Source: Novosphingobium terrae
GTDB taxonomy: Bacteria; Pseudomonadota; Alphaproteobacteria; Sphingomonadales; Sphingomonadaceae
Direction of reading: 5' to 3'
Assembly (NCBI RefSeq): GCF_017163935.1
Contig: NZ_JABVZR010000002.1
Span: 1,488,001 to 1,552,000 of the forward strand
Length of the DNA stretch: 64,000 nucleotides
This document shows, piece by piece, positions 51,112-60,009 of the stretch (position 1 is the first letter of the stretch; each line of letters opens with the position of its first letter). A program made the position numbers and the translations under genes. The notes beneath the pieces were generated by a model. That model made no database searches. It saw nothing but the letters and a program-made list of their open reading frames with translations, and was not told where the DNA came from.

Positions 51112-53337
51112 TCACCATGCCTTCTGCGTTGCATAAAATTTCTTCCAGAAGGCTATTTTAGCAGGATCTGCAATCGGGATCGTGCCGAAATGGTCGCCCA
51201 ATTCCATCACCTGCGGATTGTCCGCACTCCACGCCGGCCATATAGGAAGTCCCGGCCCGTTTGGGTTACCGTTGGTGATGATGTTAGACCAATAGGAGGA
51301 CATCGTTTCCGCAATACGGTGATCCTCTTGGGTCCAGGGAGCCTTTACAGCATCGAGGCTATTGAAGGCATAGGGAATTTCGGAGCCGTGAAAGGCTCCG
51401 CGGATATCGTGCCCGGGGCCGGGAATGGCATGGGTCCAAAAATAGGTATGTAAGGGCAGTGGATCGCCCTTGCGCCAAAGCGTGCCCCACAGCCAGGTCG
51501 AGATCCGTGAATTGTCGCGCGCCGAAGCATTGTTTTGCAAGGCAGCTTCATCGTCATTCCCAGCTGGGTAGAGGCGCAGGAATTCATCGGCGAGGTTGCC
51601 GAATTTACGCCTTGCTCCTGCCTGGAACTGCGACAGTGTTACGGCGACCTGGGGCATTCCGCCCCTCGGCGGTTCAGTTCGGGAACGCAATATACTGAAA
51701 GCAGTTTCGGGGACAGCACCAGTTTCATCCTTGTTGTTGCCAGTCACAAATGTGACCTGGTTCTGCGCACCAGCCTGATAAGTGTCCCAATATGTCTTTG
51801 GTATCACCCAGCCGTCCACCACCGGGCGAAACAGGGGAGGCTTTCCGTCGCTTCCAGTCTCAACCGAGGGGTCGATTGTGGCGCTGCCTTCGATCAGCTT
51901 CTGCCATGGCATTGCGCGCAAGGCTTCAAGCGTTCCTGCGCCATGCGCCGCTGCGTAGGCTACGCCCGCCTTTTCGGCACTGGATAGGGGGCGATAGGAT
52001 ACCGACAGGTAGCGCAGTTCTGTGTCGCGCGGATATCGGGCATGACTTTGCGCAATACTCGCCCGGAATAGCCCCTTCGCCAACGGGGACATCGAGAGAA
52101 AGCCGACTGACCCGGCACCAGCCGACTGACCGCCGATCGTTACCTTGGAGGGATCGCCTCCAAAGGAGGCGATGTTGCGCTGGACCCATTTGAGCAGGGC
52201 GATGTCGTCGAGCAGCCCATAATTGCCTGACGCAGCATGGCCGGATTCTCGGCTGAGCTCAGGTGTCGACAGGAAACCGAGAACGCCTACGCGATAGTTG
52301 AAGGTCACCACGACGACGCCCTTCTTGGCCAGCCCCTCGCCATCGAATTCGGGGCTTGCACCGGTGCCGCCGATAAAGCCGCCGCCATAGATCCAGACAT
52401 AGACCGGTCGCTTCTCGCTGGTGCCAGGTTTGGCACCGGTCCAGACATTGAGCGTGAGGCAATCTTCGCTTTGGCTCAGACCTGGTGCCATCTCACCGCC
52501 GGGCTGAGGGCAGGCATTGCCAAAACTGTCGGCCTTGCGGGTATTCTGCCAAGAGAGCGCTGCGGCGGGGGGGCGCCACCGCAATGCACCAACTGGCGGT
52601 GCTGCATAGGGAATTCCCTTGTAGACAGCGACCGAAGGGTCGCGCCCGCTGATTCCGGTGAGCAGGCCGGTTTCGACCCTTACAGGTACCTTTGGCGCCA
52701 TTTCCCCCGCGCCTTGCGCGAAAAGCGGCTTGCTAGCGAAGCCGACCACTTCGCCCGAGGCAAGAACATGGCCCACCATGGCCTTTTTGAGCTGCGTAAA
52801 ATCGCTCGTGGCACCCTCTCCGATGCGTGTATCGAGCGCAAACACCTGCATATGATAGGGATGGCGGTCCCCATCATGGGTATGGGGGCCGACGTAGGTG
52901 GCCGCAGGGCCGTGTACGTTAGGACCGTAAGCCGCTCCAGCTGGCAGTTGAGAAAGCCCGGAGGCCAAGGAGGCGGTCGCTGGAGGCAGGTTGAAGACCA
53001 CAAGATGGATGCTGGTCCCGGCAGCAGCATCACCGAGCATGCCCTGCACCACGACAACGTAGGAGCGAGTGCCCCGCGGACCGCCTGACCACGAAAGGCC
53101 TGGGAACCTGTTGTCACCATATTGCGTGCTGGCAAGCGGGATATCTCCGCTTTGGGGGAAGCCCGGACTCGAAACCATGAGGCGCGGCACGCCGCGGGCC
53201 GGGATCGCATTGATCAGCAAATCCTTATCGTGCCCAATCGTGGTCGGCATCGTGTGAGGCTCGGCCAGAGGCTGCGCCACGGCGGCATTTGCCAGAGCGA
53301 GGGCAATGACGCCCGAGATCGCGTGCGACTTACGCAT
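51112..53337 (-). CDS. PEBP domain fused to type B carboxylesterase, exported
   Basis: 741 aa with a signal peptide (ending near NAAVAQ, residue 22). Residues about 45-205 form a PEBP/YbhB-like domain (FPGLSWSGGPRGTRSYVVVV, HLVVFNLPPA, GPHTHDGDRHPYHMQVFALD). Residues about 218-740 are a complete type B carboxylesterase: VWIYGGGFIGG oxyanion region at 314-324, nucleophile Ser405 in IGGQSAGAGS, the acid in NNKDETG and the His in FHGSEIPYAF. PEBP proteins and carboxylesterases are normally separate, so this is an unusual fusion. Last gene in the FecI-FecR-receptor block, 75 nt after the PepSY gene, so it probably hydrolyses an ester bond in the ligand the receptor brings in. Confidence 0.9.
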   Translation of the reverse strand: MRKSHAISGVIALALANAAVAQPLAEPHTMPTTIGHDKDLLINAIPARGVPRLMVSSPGFPQSGDIPLASTQYGDNRFPGLSWSGGPRGTRSYVVVVQGMLGDAAAGTSIHLVVFNLPPATASLASGLSQLPAGAAYGPNVHGPAATYVGPHTHDGDRHPYHMQVFALDTRIGEGATSDFTQLKKAMVGHVLASGEVVGFASKPLFAQGAGEMAPKVPVRVETGLLTGISGRDPSVAVYKGIPYAAPPVGALRWRPPAAALSWQNTRKADSFGNACPQPGGEMAPGLSQSEDCLTLNVWTGAKPGTSEKRPVYVWIYGGGFIGGTGASPEFDGEGLAKKGVVVVTFNYRVGVLGFLSTPELSRESGHAASGNYGLLDDIALLKWVQRNIASFGGDPSKVTIGGQSAGAGSVGFLSMSPLAKGLFRASIAQSHARYPRDTELRYLSVSYRPLSSAEKAGVAYAAAHGAGTLEALRAMPWQKLIEGSATIDPSVETGSDGKPPLFRPVVDGWVIPKTYWDTYQAGAQNQVTFVTGNNKDETGAVPETAFSILRSRTEPPRGGMPQVAVTLSQFQAGARRKFGNLADEFLRLYPAGNDDEAALQNNASARDNSRISTWLWGTLWRKGDPLPLHTYFWTHAIPGPGHDIRGAFHGSEIPYAFNSLDAVKAPWTQEDHRIAETMSSYWSNIITNGNPNGPGLPIWPAWSADNPQVMELGDHFGTIPIADPAKIAFWKKFYATQKAW

Positions 53338-53412
53338 GATGTTTCCTTCACCAAACCTGGATTGCTTTAAAAATTAGAGTGTTTTGCGCCTGACGCCACC
53401 CTGGATCTCAGA

Positions 53413-54609
53413 TCACCAGATCAACTCGCTGCGCCCGCTTTTACGCCTTCGTCGCAGAAGCTGAACATACATGATTGCCCCTGAAAGCGAGAGATAGATC
53501 AGCGAGAAACCACCGAGCAGGACGAGCCATCGGCCTGTCAACCCGAACATATCCCCACGATGGAAGCGCTTCAGTGCCTGATGCAGCTCCCAACCGCTCG
53601 GAAAATTCAGATCCGGATAGCCTGGCTCCCACATTTGCATCACCGCGCCGCTCCGGGCGTTGTAGACATGCTGAGTGGTCTGGGCGTCGGCCCCGACCAC
53701 CACCCCTTGAGGGTAGCCCACGAAATAGCGAAGGCGCAGGACCTTGATCCCGACCCCGGGTTCCCTCTGATGGAATGTAGTCAGCGTGGTACGGGTCATG
53801 GGAGACAACTCGGTGTCGCTGATCGGGCTGGAGAGGTCTCCGTCGAATGCGCGAGAACCTTTCGCGGTCATCAGCAACTGGTGGATCTTGGACCCGACAT
53901 TGTCGAGCGACAGTGCCAGCCCTCCAACCGTCAGCCAGATCACCAGAATGCTCGCGCTTACAGCAATCCATCGATGCAGCTGACGCCACAGGTCGCCACC
54001 TTTCCACCAGGGGGCTGTTCTGCCACCCTTAGCCCGCAATCGGTAAAGCTTGAGGTAATGCGCGAGACCTGTGAAGATCAGTATGGCAAGGGCGATCGAG
54101 GCCAGGGCGTTGATCGCGACGCCCCATGGCATGAACTGAAAACGATGCAGGGCTTTGAACGTCGACCGGGTGGAGGCGAAGCCAGGGCCGGGCTGCTGAG
54201 GGGGCAACAGGGCGTCGGGCAGCCGCGCTCCGCTGGCCAGATCAAACATCATATGCCGCTCGCCCATCTGTACATGGGCGACGACCTTCCCATCAGCGCC
54301 GCGCAACTCAACCAATCGCAGCGGTTGATCAGGACCGGCAGCGCGCCCAAGTTCGGCTGCACGCGCGATGCCCGCTGCATAGTCTGTGTTGTCGGGCAGG
54401 GCGGGGGCAGCGTAGTCCGGGGCTGACACCACGGCATAATTAGGCGGCCCATAAATATGTTGCCGCATCATCAGCATGTCCGGATCGGTTTCTGGCGCAT
54501 GCGTGAGCAGTGCGCGCATATCGGCCAATTGTGCACCGGTTCCCATGATGCCGATCCACAGCAGAAATACTGCCGAGATGGTGGCGCAGATTCGATGCCA
54601 GCGCAGCAT
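53413..54609 (-). CDS. PepSY-associated TM helix protein (inner membrane)
   Basis: About 398 aa with four hydrophobic helices: near residues 8-28 (ICATISAVFLLWIG), about 160-180 (VAINALASIALAILIFTGLA), about 215-235 (ASILVIWLTVGGLALSL) and near the C-terminus (GRWLVLLGGFSLIYLSLSGA). PepSY-type segments lie between. This family is typical of siderophore/metal uptake loci, where some members act as ferric reductases; here the reductase role is not proven. I start at ATG 54609 (MLRWHRI), preceded by GAAAGG, rather than at 54651. It lies 78 nt after the receptor gene on the same strand. Confidence 0.85.
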   Translation of the reverse strand: MLRWHRICATISAVFLLWIGIMGTGAQLADMRALLTHAPETDPDMLMMRQHIYGPPNYAVVSAPDYAAPALPDNTDYAAGIARAAELGRAAGPDQPLRLVELRGADGKVVAHVQMGERHMMFDLASGARLPDALLPPQQPGPGFASTRSTFKALHRFQFMPWGVAINALASIALAILIFTGLAHYLKLYRLRAKGGRTAPWWKGGDLWRQLHRWIAVSASILVIWLTVGGLALSLDNVGSKIHQLLMTAKGSRAFDGDLSSPISDTELSPMTRTTLTTFHQREPGVGIKVLRLRYFVGYPQGVVVGADAQTTQHVYNARSGAVMQMWEPGYPDLNFPSGWELHQALKRFHRGDMFGLTGRWLVLLGGFSLIYLSLSGAIMYVQLLRRRRKSGRSELIW

Positions 54610-54687
54610 AATCAACCTTTCGTCGGGCATGGACCGCCACAGGCGGTGCACAGCCCCCGGCCGATAGCCGGAGGCTGCTCGAATACA

Positions 54688-57600
54688 TCAGAGTTTGACG
54701 CGGAAACCGGCCGAGAAATAGCGCCCGATCGGATCGTCGCCATAGGCAAAGCCGCCGAATGCGCCCACATTGCCGTTTGCTCCGAGGAAGGCGGCTGGCG
54801 GGGGTTGCTTGTTGAACAGGTTCTGGATGTTAAAGAACATCTGGGCGACTGTTCCGGATTTGAGCGGTACATTCACCGCCAGATTGAGATTGGTATAGGC
54901 CACCGCAGGCGTGTTGGGCTGGTTGAAAATCTGGGTTGGATCACCGGTCCAGGCCAGCGAGCTACGCCATTTCTCTACCACGCCGATCTGGAAATTGCCC
55001 AGCTTGTAATCAGCAAACACCGTCGCACGCCACTTCGGGCTGGCTTGCAGCGAGTTGGAACTGAAGGAAACGCCGGCTACGTCAATCGTATTGATGCCGG
55101 GCTGCTCGTAGATGATATGCGGTTGCCAGGTCACCAGGGCGCGCAGGCTGAAAGGATGGCCAAAGAGGGCATGAGCATAGTTCGCCTCATAGTCGAAGCC
55201 CCAGGTGCGCACGCGCGCGATGTTGATGACCGTGCTGGTGAACGAGGTGACTGCATTGGCGGCTGTCGTGTTGGTGAAATTGATCGGGCGTGTCTGCAGC
55301 GCGCAATATGGCGAAGAACCGCCACTGGCGTAGCAGGCCGCCTGGATCGATGGATTTGTACCTTGAATGTTGGTGATCGCATCGGACACTGTGATCTTGA
55401 AATAATCGAGGGACATGCTGAAGCCGGGCATGAAGGCAGGCTTCACCACACCGCCTACCGACAGGGTCTTGCCCACCTCAGGTTTCAGGTTGGGATTGCC
55501 CGCCGTATAGACCGCCACGGTCGGGCTCTGCCCGGTCAGAAGATCGGTGAAAGCCCCAGTTCCGGCGGTCTGTGGTTGGTACAGATCGTTGAGATTGGGC
55601 GCGCGAATATCGCGTGAGTAGCTGCCACGTAATTTAAAGGCTTTGCTGACATTCCAGTCTAGCCCGGCCTTGTAGGTCCAGGCGCTACCGCTGGTATCGT
55701 AGTAGGTATAACGCAGTGCGCCGTTGAAGCTGACATCCCGTGCCAGCGCCACATCATGCAGCAGCGGCAGATCGATTTCGCCCGCGACTTCGCTGACCGA
55801 CTGGCTGACGGTGGAACGATTGGCCAGTGTGGCGTCGGCCCAGAGTAGTGTCGAACTCGTGCAATTGTAGCGCAGCCCCGTGCAATTGGCATAATCGGTG
55901 GGCGACGCGTTGCTGGTCGCTGTATAGCTCAATCGACGCCATTCGCCTGTGAGGGCCACATTGACCGGCCCGGCCCACAGGGTTACGGGCGAGCCGGAAA
56001 TCGTTCCCTGCACATCGTTGAGTTTCGTGACCGCGCGGAAACCGGTTTGCTGCGTGATATAGGCCGCTGCAGCAGGCGAGATGTTGCCCGAACCGAACAG
56101 GTTGATCGGCGTGCAGCCAGGATAGAGGCCAGGATTTGTCAGGGTTACCCGGCATACAACATTGCCGTTGCCGTCGGTAACAGCATCCTCAGCTGCGGCC
56201 AGCTTCTGGTTGTTGATGTTGTTGTCATTGAGAGTGCTCAGGATCACCTGGCTGTTGGTATAGGAAGCATCCCATTTGAACTTGCTCCCCAGATTGCCCT
56301 TCAGGCCGGCATTGATGAAATACTGATCTGTCTGGCTGACGGTGTCGACCCGGGGCAGATCCGAGAACATGCGGCTGTAGGTGAAGGAGCTTGCACCACC
56401 CGCTGCCGTCTGCGCCTGATAGGCAGCAGGCAGATAGGCATTGGTGGCGCTTAGCGTGATGTTGTTGACGAAATTATAGGTACCGTAGTTGGCGGTATGG
56501 TTTGAGGTGTAACTGCCCTCGACATAGCCGTGGATGGCATCGGTAAAATCATAATCCAGCCGCGCGAAGGCCTGGTGTGAACGCATCGCCGCACGGATCG
56601 AGCTGTTGTAATAGGCGCCATCGCCACCGCTTTGATAGCCGTTTGTTCCCGTCGCAGCGCCGTTGACGAAAGGCGAGAGAGTGCCATTGCTGGCAAACTG
56701 GTAACCGGCCAGCGGGCCGCTGCGGATCAGGCCACCGAAGGTGGTCGTCGAGATACGGGTATTGTCAACGAGATGATAGGGATTGGCGGCAGTGCCGCCG
56801 CCCTGCACTGTATATTGGTGCGTGCCCCAAGGGCGATCGAGACGTGAAAGCACGCCCGGATCATTGCGATACTGATAGCTCACCTCAAAGTGACCGCGTC
56901 CTTCAGCGAAGGGTCTACCATAGGCTATCCCCAGATCGGTCGTCGCATCGTCGCCATAGGTGGAGACGCCTCGGATCGCCTGCAGCTTGAGGCCTTTAAA
57001 GGTCGTATCGGTGATGAAGTTCACCACGCCACTGATGGCATCCGAGCCATAGACAGCTGACGCACCGCCGGTCACGATATCAACGCGCTTGAGCAACAAC
57101 TGCGGGATCATGTCGGTATCGACGAGCCCGTCCTGTGTGGTTGGTGGCAGGCGGTGCCCGTCCCATAAGACCAGCGTGCGAGTATAGCCCAGCGCTCGCA
57201 GGTTCTGCACATTGCCTGAATTGTTGGTGACGCCTGTGCCTGGATTGCCGTTCTGTCCGCGCGATCCTGAGAAGATTGGCAGATCATTTATCGCGTCGGA
57301 AATGCTGCCCGGATGGGAGTCCAGCAGTTGATCGACCGCCACCACGGTGACTGGCGTGGGGCTGTTGTTCCCATTTTTGATGGTGCGCGAGCCTGTAACG
57401 ATGATGTCTTTGTCCGGCACGGCAGGAGCATCCGCCTTCGGCGCAGTTGTGTCGCCGGATTGCGTGAGACTTGCCGCCCCAGAATCGACGGGCAATTGCG
57501 ATACCATTGTCAATGCGACTGGCCGCTTGCTCACAGAAACCGGTTTAGCCGCGGCGGTGGGGCGCAGGATGATCGCTCCACCGGCCACCGCTGAGGGGAC

Positions 57601-57864
57601 GAGGTTGGTGCCACGCAGGAGCTGAGAGAGCGCGACGCCGGTCGGCAGGCTGCCATGGACAGAATTGACCTTGAGATTGGCGACCATCGACTGAGGCACC
57701 AGGATCTGGATCTGCGCCTGATGAGCGAAAAGGGGTATCCCCGTTTCGGCACTCTGGCCCTGCACATCGAATTGATGGACATCCTGAGCCGCTGCATGGG
57801 CCGACGTCGCGACCGAAAGCGTCGCAACCGCCATAGCCAAGAAGCTTGGCTGAAACCTGTTCAT
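54688..57864 (-). CDS. TonB-dependent transducer receptor with STN signalling domain
   Basis: 1058-aa outer-membrane receptor that also signals. The signal peptide ends near TSAHAAAQ. Residues about 30-110 form the STN domain (FDVQGQSAETGIPLFAHQAQ, LSQLLRGTNLVPSAVAGGAI), which in FecA-like proteins contacts FecR. The plug starts DIIVTGSRTIKNGNNSPTPV near 150 and shows LRALGYTRTLVLWDGHRLPP and VDIVTGGASAVYGSDAISG near 230-270. The barrel ends DPIGRYFSAGFRVKL. It follows fecR by 86 nt, in the standard sigma-FecR-receptor order, so ligand binding should turn on its own operon. It is the only visible receptor here with an STN domain. Confidence 0.94.
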   Translation of the reverse strand: MNRFQPSFLAMAVATLSVATSAHAAAQDVHQFDVQGQSAETGIPLFAHQAQIQILVPQSMVANLKVNSVHGSLPTGVALSQLLRGTNLVPSAVAGGAIILRPTAAAKPVSVSKRPVALTMVSQLPVDSGAASLTQSGDTTAPKADAPAVPDKDIIVTGSRTIKNGNNSPTPVTVVAVDQLLDSHPGSISDAINDLPIFSGSRGQNGNPGTGVTNNSGNVQNLRALGYTRTLVLWDGHRLPPTTQDGLVDTDMIPQLLLKRVDIVTGGASAVYGSDAISGVVNFITDTTFKGLKLQAIRGVSTYGDDATTDLGIAYGRPFAEGRGHFEVSYQYRNDPGVLSRLDRPWGTHQYTVQGGGTAANPYHLVDNTRISTTTFGGLIRSGPLAGYQFASNGTLSPFVNGAATGTNGYQSGGDGAYYNSSIRAAMRSHQAFARLDYDFTDAIHGYVEGSYTSNHTANYGTYNFVNNITLSATNAYLPAAYQAQTAAGGASSFTYSRMFSDLPRVDTVSQTDQYFINAGLKGNLGSKFKWDASYTNSQVILSTLNDNNINNQKLAAAEDAVTDGNGNVVCRVTLTNPGLYPGCTPINLFGSGNISPAAAAYITQQTGFRAVTKLNDVQGTISGSPVTLWAGPVNVALTGEWRRLSYTATSNASPTDYANCTGLRYNCTSSTLLWADATLANRSTVSQSVSEVAGEIDLPLLHDVALARDVSFNGALRYTYYDTSGSAWTYKAGLDWNVSKAFKLRGSYSRDIRAPNLNDLYQPQTAGTGAFTDLLTGQSPTVAVYTAGNPNLKPEVGKTLSVGGVVKPAFMPGFSMSLDYFKITVSDAITNIQGTNPSIQAACYASGGSSPYCALQTRPINFTNTTAANAVTSFTSTVINIARVRTWGFDYEANYAHALFGHPFSLRALVTWQPHIIYEQPGINTIDVAGVSFSSNSLQASPKWRATVFADYKLGNFQIGVVEKWRSSLAWTGDPTQIFNQPNTPAVAYTNLNLAVNVPLKSGTVAQMFFNIQNLFNKQPPPAAFLGANGNVGAFGGFAYGDDPIGRYFSAGFRVKL

Positions 57865-57950
57865 GGTGATCCCTCTCCCTGGACGCTCTCGTCAGCGCCT
57901 TCGATGGTAAAGAGCAATGGAATTCGGGCTTCCGTCAAATGCGGTAAAAT

Positions 57951-58961
57951 TTATTTCGCGCTCAGCAGAAGCTCATCACCACTTCGCAATATTTCAAGGT
58001 TATAGGTTGCCGCCACCGTTTCAGCAAAATGCTCCGGGTCATTGGTTTGGAACAGCCCGACCAGCTTTTCCCGACCGACGAGCGGGTCATTCACGACAAT
58101 CTTAAGGCCATTGTAACGGTTAAATTCATCGATGGCCTCAACCAGTGTCTCACCGCGCAGGCTGATTTCACCATCCCGCCATGCCAAAGTTCGCTCGATG
58201 CGTTCTGGTGCTGTATCCACTGCGCCGATCAATCCTGAAGCCCCCAGCCGTGCCTGCTCGCCGGCCTTGATAAGCACATGCCCGTCTGATTGCTCCCCCG
58301 CCCAGGCCGAAACAACACCTTCGGTCACCGAAACCAGCGCCATTTCATCGCTCTTGCGAACGGAAAAGGCGGTGCCAACGGCGCGAACCTGGATCGGGCC
58401 GGCATTCACAACGAAGGGCCTTGCCGGATCCTTGGCAACATCGAACCACGCTTCGCCATGGACGAGATCAATCTTGCGCATATCCTTGGCCAGAGCCACA
58501 CGGATTGTGGAATCGGTGTTGATGGTGGCTAATGAGCCATCCTGCAGCGGCAGGCGCCTTACTTCGCCAAGCCCCGTGGTTTCAAGATGACGTGCAACAA
58601 AACTGGGAAAGAGCAGTCCTGCTGCCGAGGCGGCCAAACCGCCACCTAGAGCACCAAGGACAATGCGTCGGTCAAACTTGCGGAATCGCAGGCGGGGGGG
58701 CTCGATAGCCATGTCCGAAATATTGCTATCGTGAGGCAGGCGGCTGGGGAGTTGGCTCCAGTCCGAAGGCTGAACCACGTGTGCGCGGTCGAGCATCGAC
58801 CATGCGGCAAGCGCACGGATGAGGGCACCGCGATGACGGCGGTCCTGCGCCAGCCAGATTTGCAGCTCCTGCTCGTCTCCGGCCTCCAAGGGATGCCGAA
58901 CAGCCCAGGCCAGCGCCTGCTCCTCAATGCCGTTGGGGGAGTCTGGAGATATCATGATCAA
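57951..58961 (-). CDS. FecR-family anti-sigma/transmembrane signal regulator
   Basis: 336 aa. The N-terminal cytoplasmic part (DUF4880-like, EEQALAWAVRHPLEAGDEQE) binds the sigma factor. One membrane segment lies at about residues 100-122 (RRIVLGALGGGLAASAAGLL). The periplasmic FecR domain has VRRLPLQDGSLATINTDSTI and HGEAWFDVAKDPARPFVVNA, and the C-terminal region (ISLRGETLVEAIDEFNRYNG) resembles the STN/DUF4974 module that meets the receptor. Its start overlaps the end of the sigma gene by about 38 nt, so the two are coupled. Its membrane segment starts with Arg-Arg and may use the Tat route, as reported for some FecR proteins. Confidence 0.92.
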   Translation of the reverse strand: MIMISPDSPNGIEEQALAWAVRHPLEAGDEQELQIWLAQDRRHRGALIRALAAWSMLDRAHVVQPSDWSQLPSRLPHDSNISDMAIEPPRLRFRKFDRRIVLGALGGGLAASAAGLLFPSFVARHLETTGLGEVRRLPLQDGSLATINTDSTIRVALAKDMRKIDLVHGEAWFDVAKDPARPFVVNAGPIQVRAVGTAFSVRKSDEMALVSVTEGVVSAWAGEQSDGHVLIKAGEQARLGASGLIGAVDTAPERIERTLAWRDGEISLRGETLVEAIDEFNRYNGLKIVVNDPLVGREKLVGLFQTNDPEHFAETVAATYNLEILRSGDELLLSAK

Positions 58962-59526
58962 AGGTCGCTGATGTAGGGGTTGATGGCTCGGTTGTCGTCA
59001 GGCGCTCAAGGACGGCCTTGAGGCCGCGCGAGGCCTCGTTTTCCACCACATTGATGGAAACTCCAAGGCGGTCGGCGATCTCCCTTTGAGAAAGGCCATA
59101 AATCTTGCGCATTTCTACAATCTGACGCGCGCGGGGTGGCAGGTCTGCGATTAGCGACAAGACGCGTTCCAGTTCGCTGCGTGCCGTTACGATCCTCTCT
59201 GACGACGGGACCTCGCTCGCCAAGGCAAGCTCGTCGATATCGGCCATCGTGTCGATACGGACGATCTTGGCACGTCTCATCTCCTGCAGGATGCAGTTTT
59301 TCGCGACAGTAAAAAAGTAGGACAGGGGAGACCTGATGGATGCGATGTCTTCAAGTTCTCCCATCCGGCAATAGCATTCCTGAATGATGTCCTCGACATC
59401 ACCAGGATCGCGCATCCGTCTGCGAAGCCAGGCACGCAAGGCCCCTTCATGAGGCAAGACTTCTCGCCCGATCCATGCTGCGAACGTCTCGCTTCTGGAT
59501 GTCACGGTCAACATACTCCCCAGCAT
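58924..59526 (-). CDS. ECF sigma factor, FecI-like
   Basis: About 200 aa from ATG 59526; ATG 59514 is also possible, and the frame upstream to 59616 lacks family character. Region 2: WLRRRMRDPGDVEDIIQECY, with LSYFFTVAKNCILQEMRRAK following. Region 4: LPPRARQIVEMRKIYGLSQR, then EIADRLGVSINVVENEASRG with the DNA-binding helix-turn-helix. First gene of the FecI-FecR-receptor-PepSY-esterase block. Held by FecR until the receptor binds its ligand, then directs transcription of the receptor operon. Iron control cannot be judged from the sequence alone. Confidence 0.92.
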   Translation of the reverse strand: MLGSMLTVTSRSETFAAWIGREVLPHEGALRAWLRRRMRDPGDVEDIIQECYCRMGELEDIASIRSPLSYFFTVAKNCILQEMRRAKIVRIDTMADIDELALASEVPSSERIVTARSELERVLSLIADLPPRARQIVEMRKIYGLSQREIADRLGVSINVVENEASRGLKAVLERLTTTEPSTPTSATFDHDISRLPQRH

Positions 59527-60009
59527 GATGCCCGGCACGGACTTTTCCGTCTGGCGCGAAAAATAATTGGCATCAGGATATTCGGGGCGGCACGTCCCGT
59601 CCCGTCGGGCGACCATGCCATGGAGTGCCGGCGAGGAAGCTATTCAAATCATTTATCGAGTGCACGGACTAGCGCCTTCGGCGGGCTTCTCCTTCAAGCT
59701 TGGTCACACAATTAGGCGGGGCGTGGTTCCTGCCCCGTGAGCCTAACAGCCCTTGCACTCTGTGAGATATCGTATTGAAAATACGATCTCAAAGGATGTG
59801 AGAGTGGTCTGCCTATTGAGCCGGAATGGATCGGGCAACTCCTGTTATTCCGGCAATCGTGCGCTGTGCGCTCGAACACGCAAGAATTGGGTAAGTTTCA
59901 CGTTCAAAGCGTCGAACTGTTCAACCTGGCCGAGTTTGCAAGTTTGCGCTTTTGGCCGGCCCGGATACACTGATCCTTGCCGGCCAACCGCTTTGTCAAA
60001 AATGCCCGA
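59527..60009. other. gap upstream of the sigma gene
   Basis: No credible gene. It should hold the sigma-gene promoter. The one notable structure is an 8-bp inverted repeat at 59769-59787. Confidence 0.4.
59769..59787. repeat. inverted repeat ATCGTATT-GAA-AATACGAT
   Basis: Perfect 8-bp arms with a 3-nt loop; GAG/CTC further out can pair after a 2-nt bulge. It may be an operator or a terminator-like hairpin; there is no T-run, and the sigma start lies 240 bp away. Confidence 0.45.

Noticed and set aside
57920..57960. Possible ninth Lrp-type box (AT-rich stretch with TTTATTTCGCG)
   Set aside because: It overlaps the fecR stop codon and lacks the GCATAA arm.
51112..59526. Lasso-peptide cluster (receptor, FecI, FecR and hydrolase are common beside such clusters)
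   Set aside because: No precursor peptide, B/C maturation enzymes or isopeptidase of the known type were found; the hydrolase is a type B carboxylesterase.
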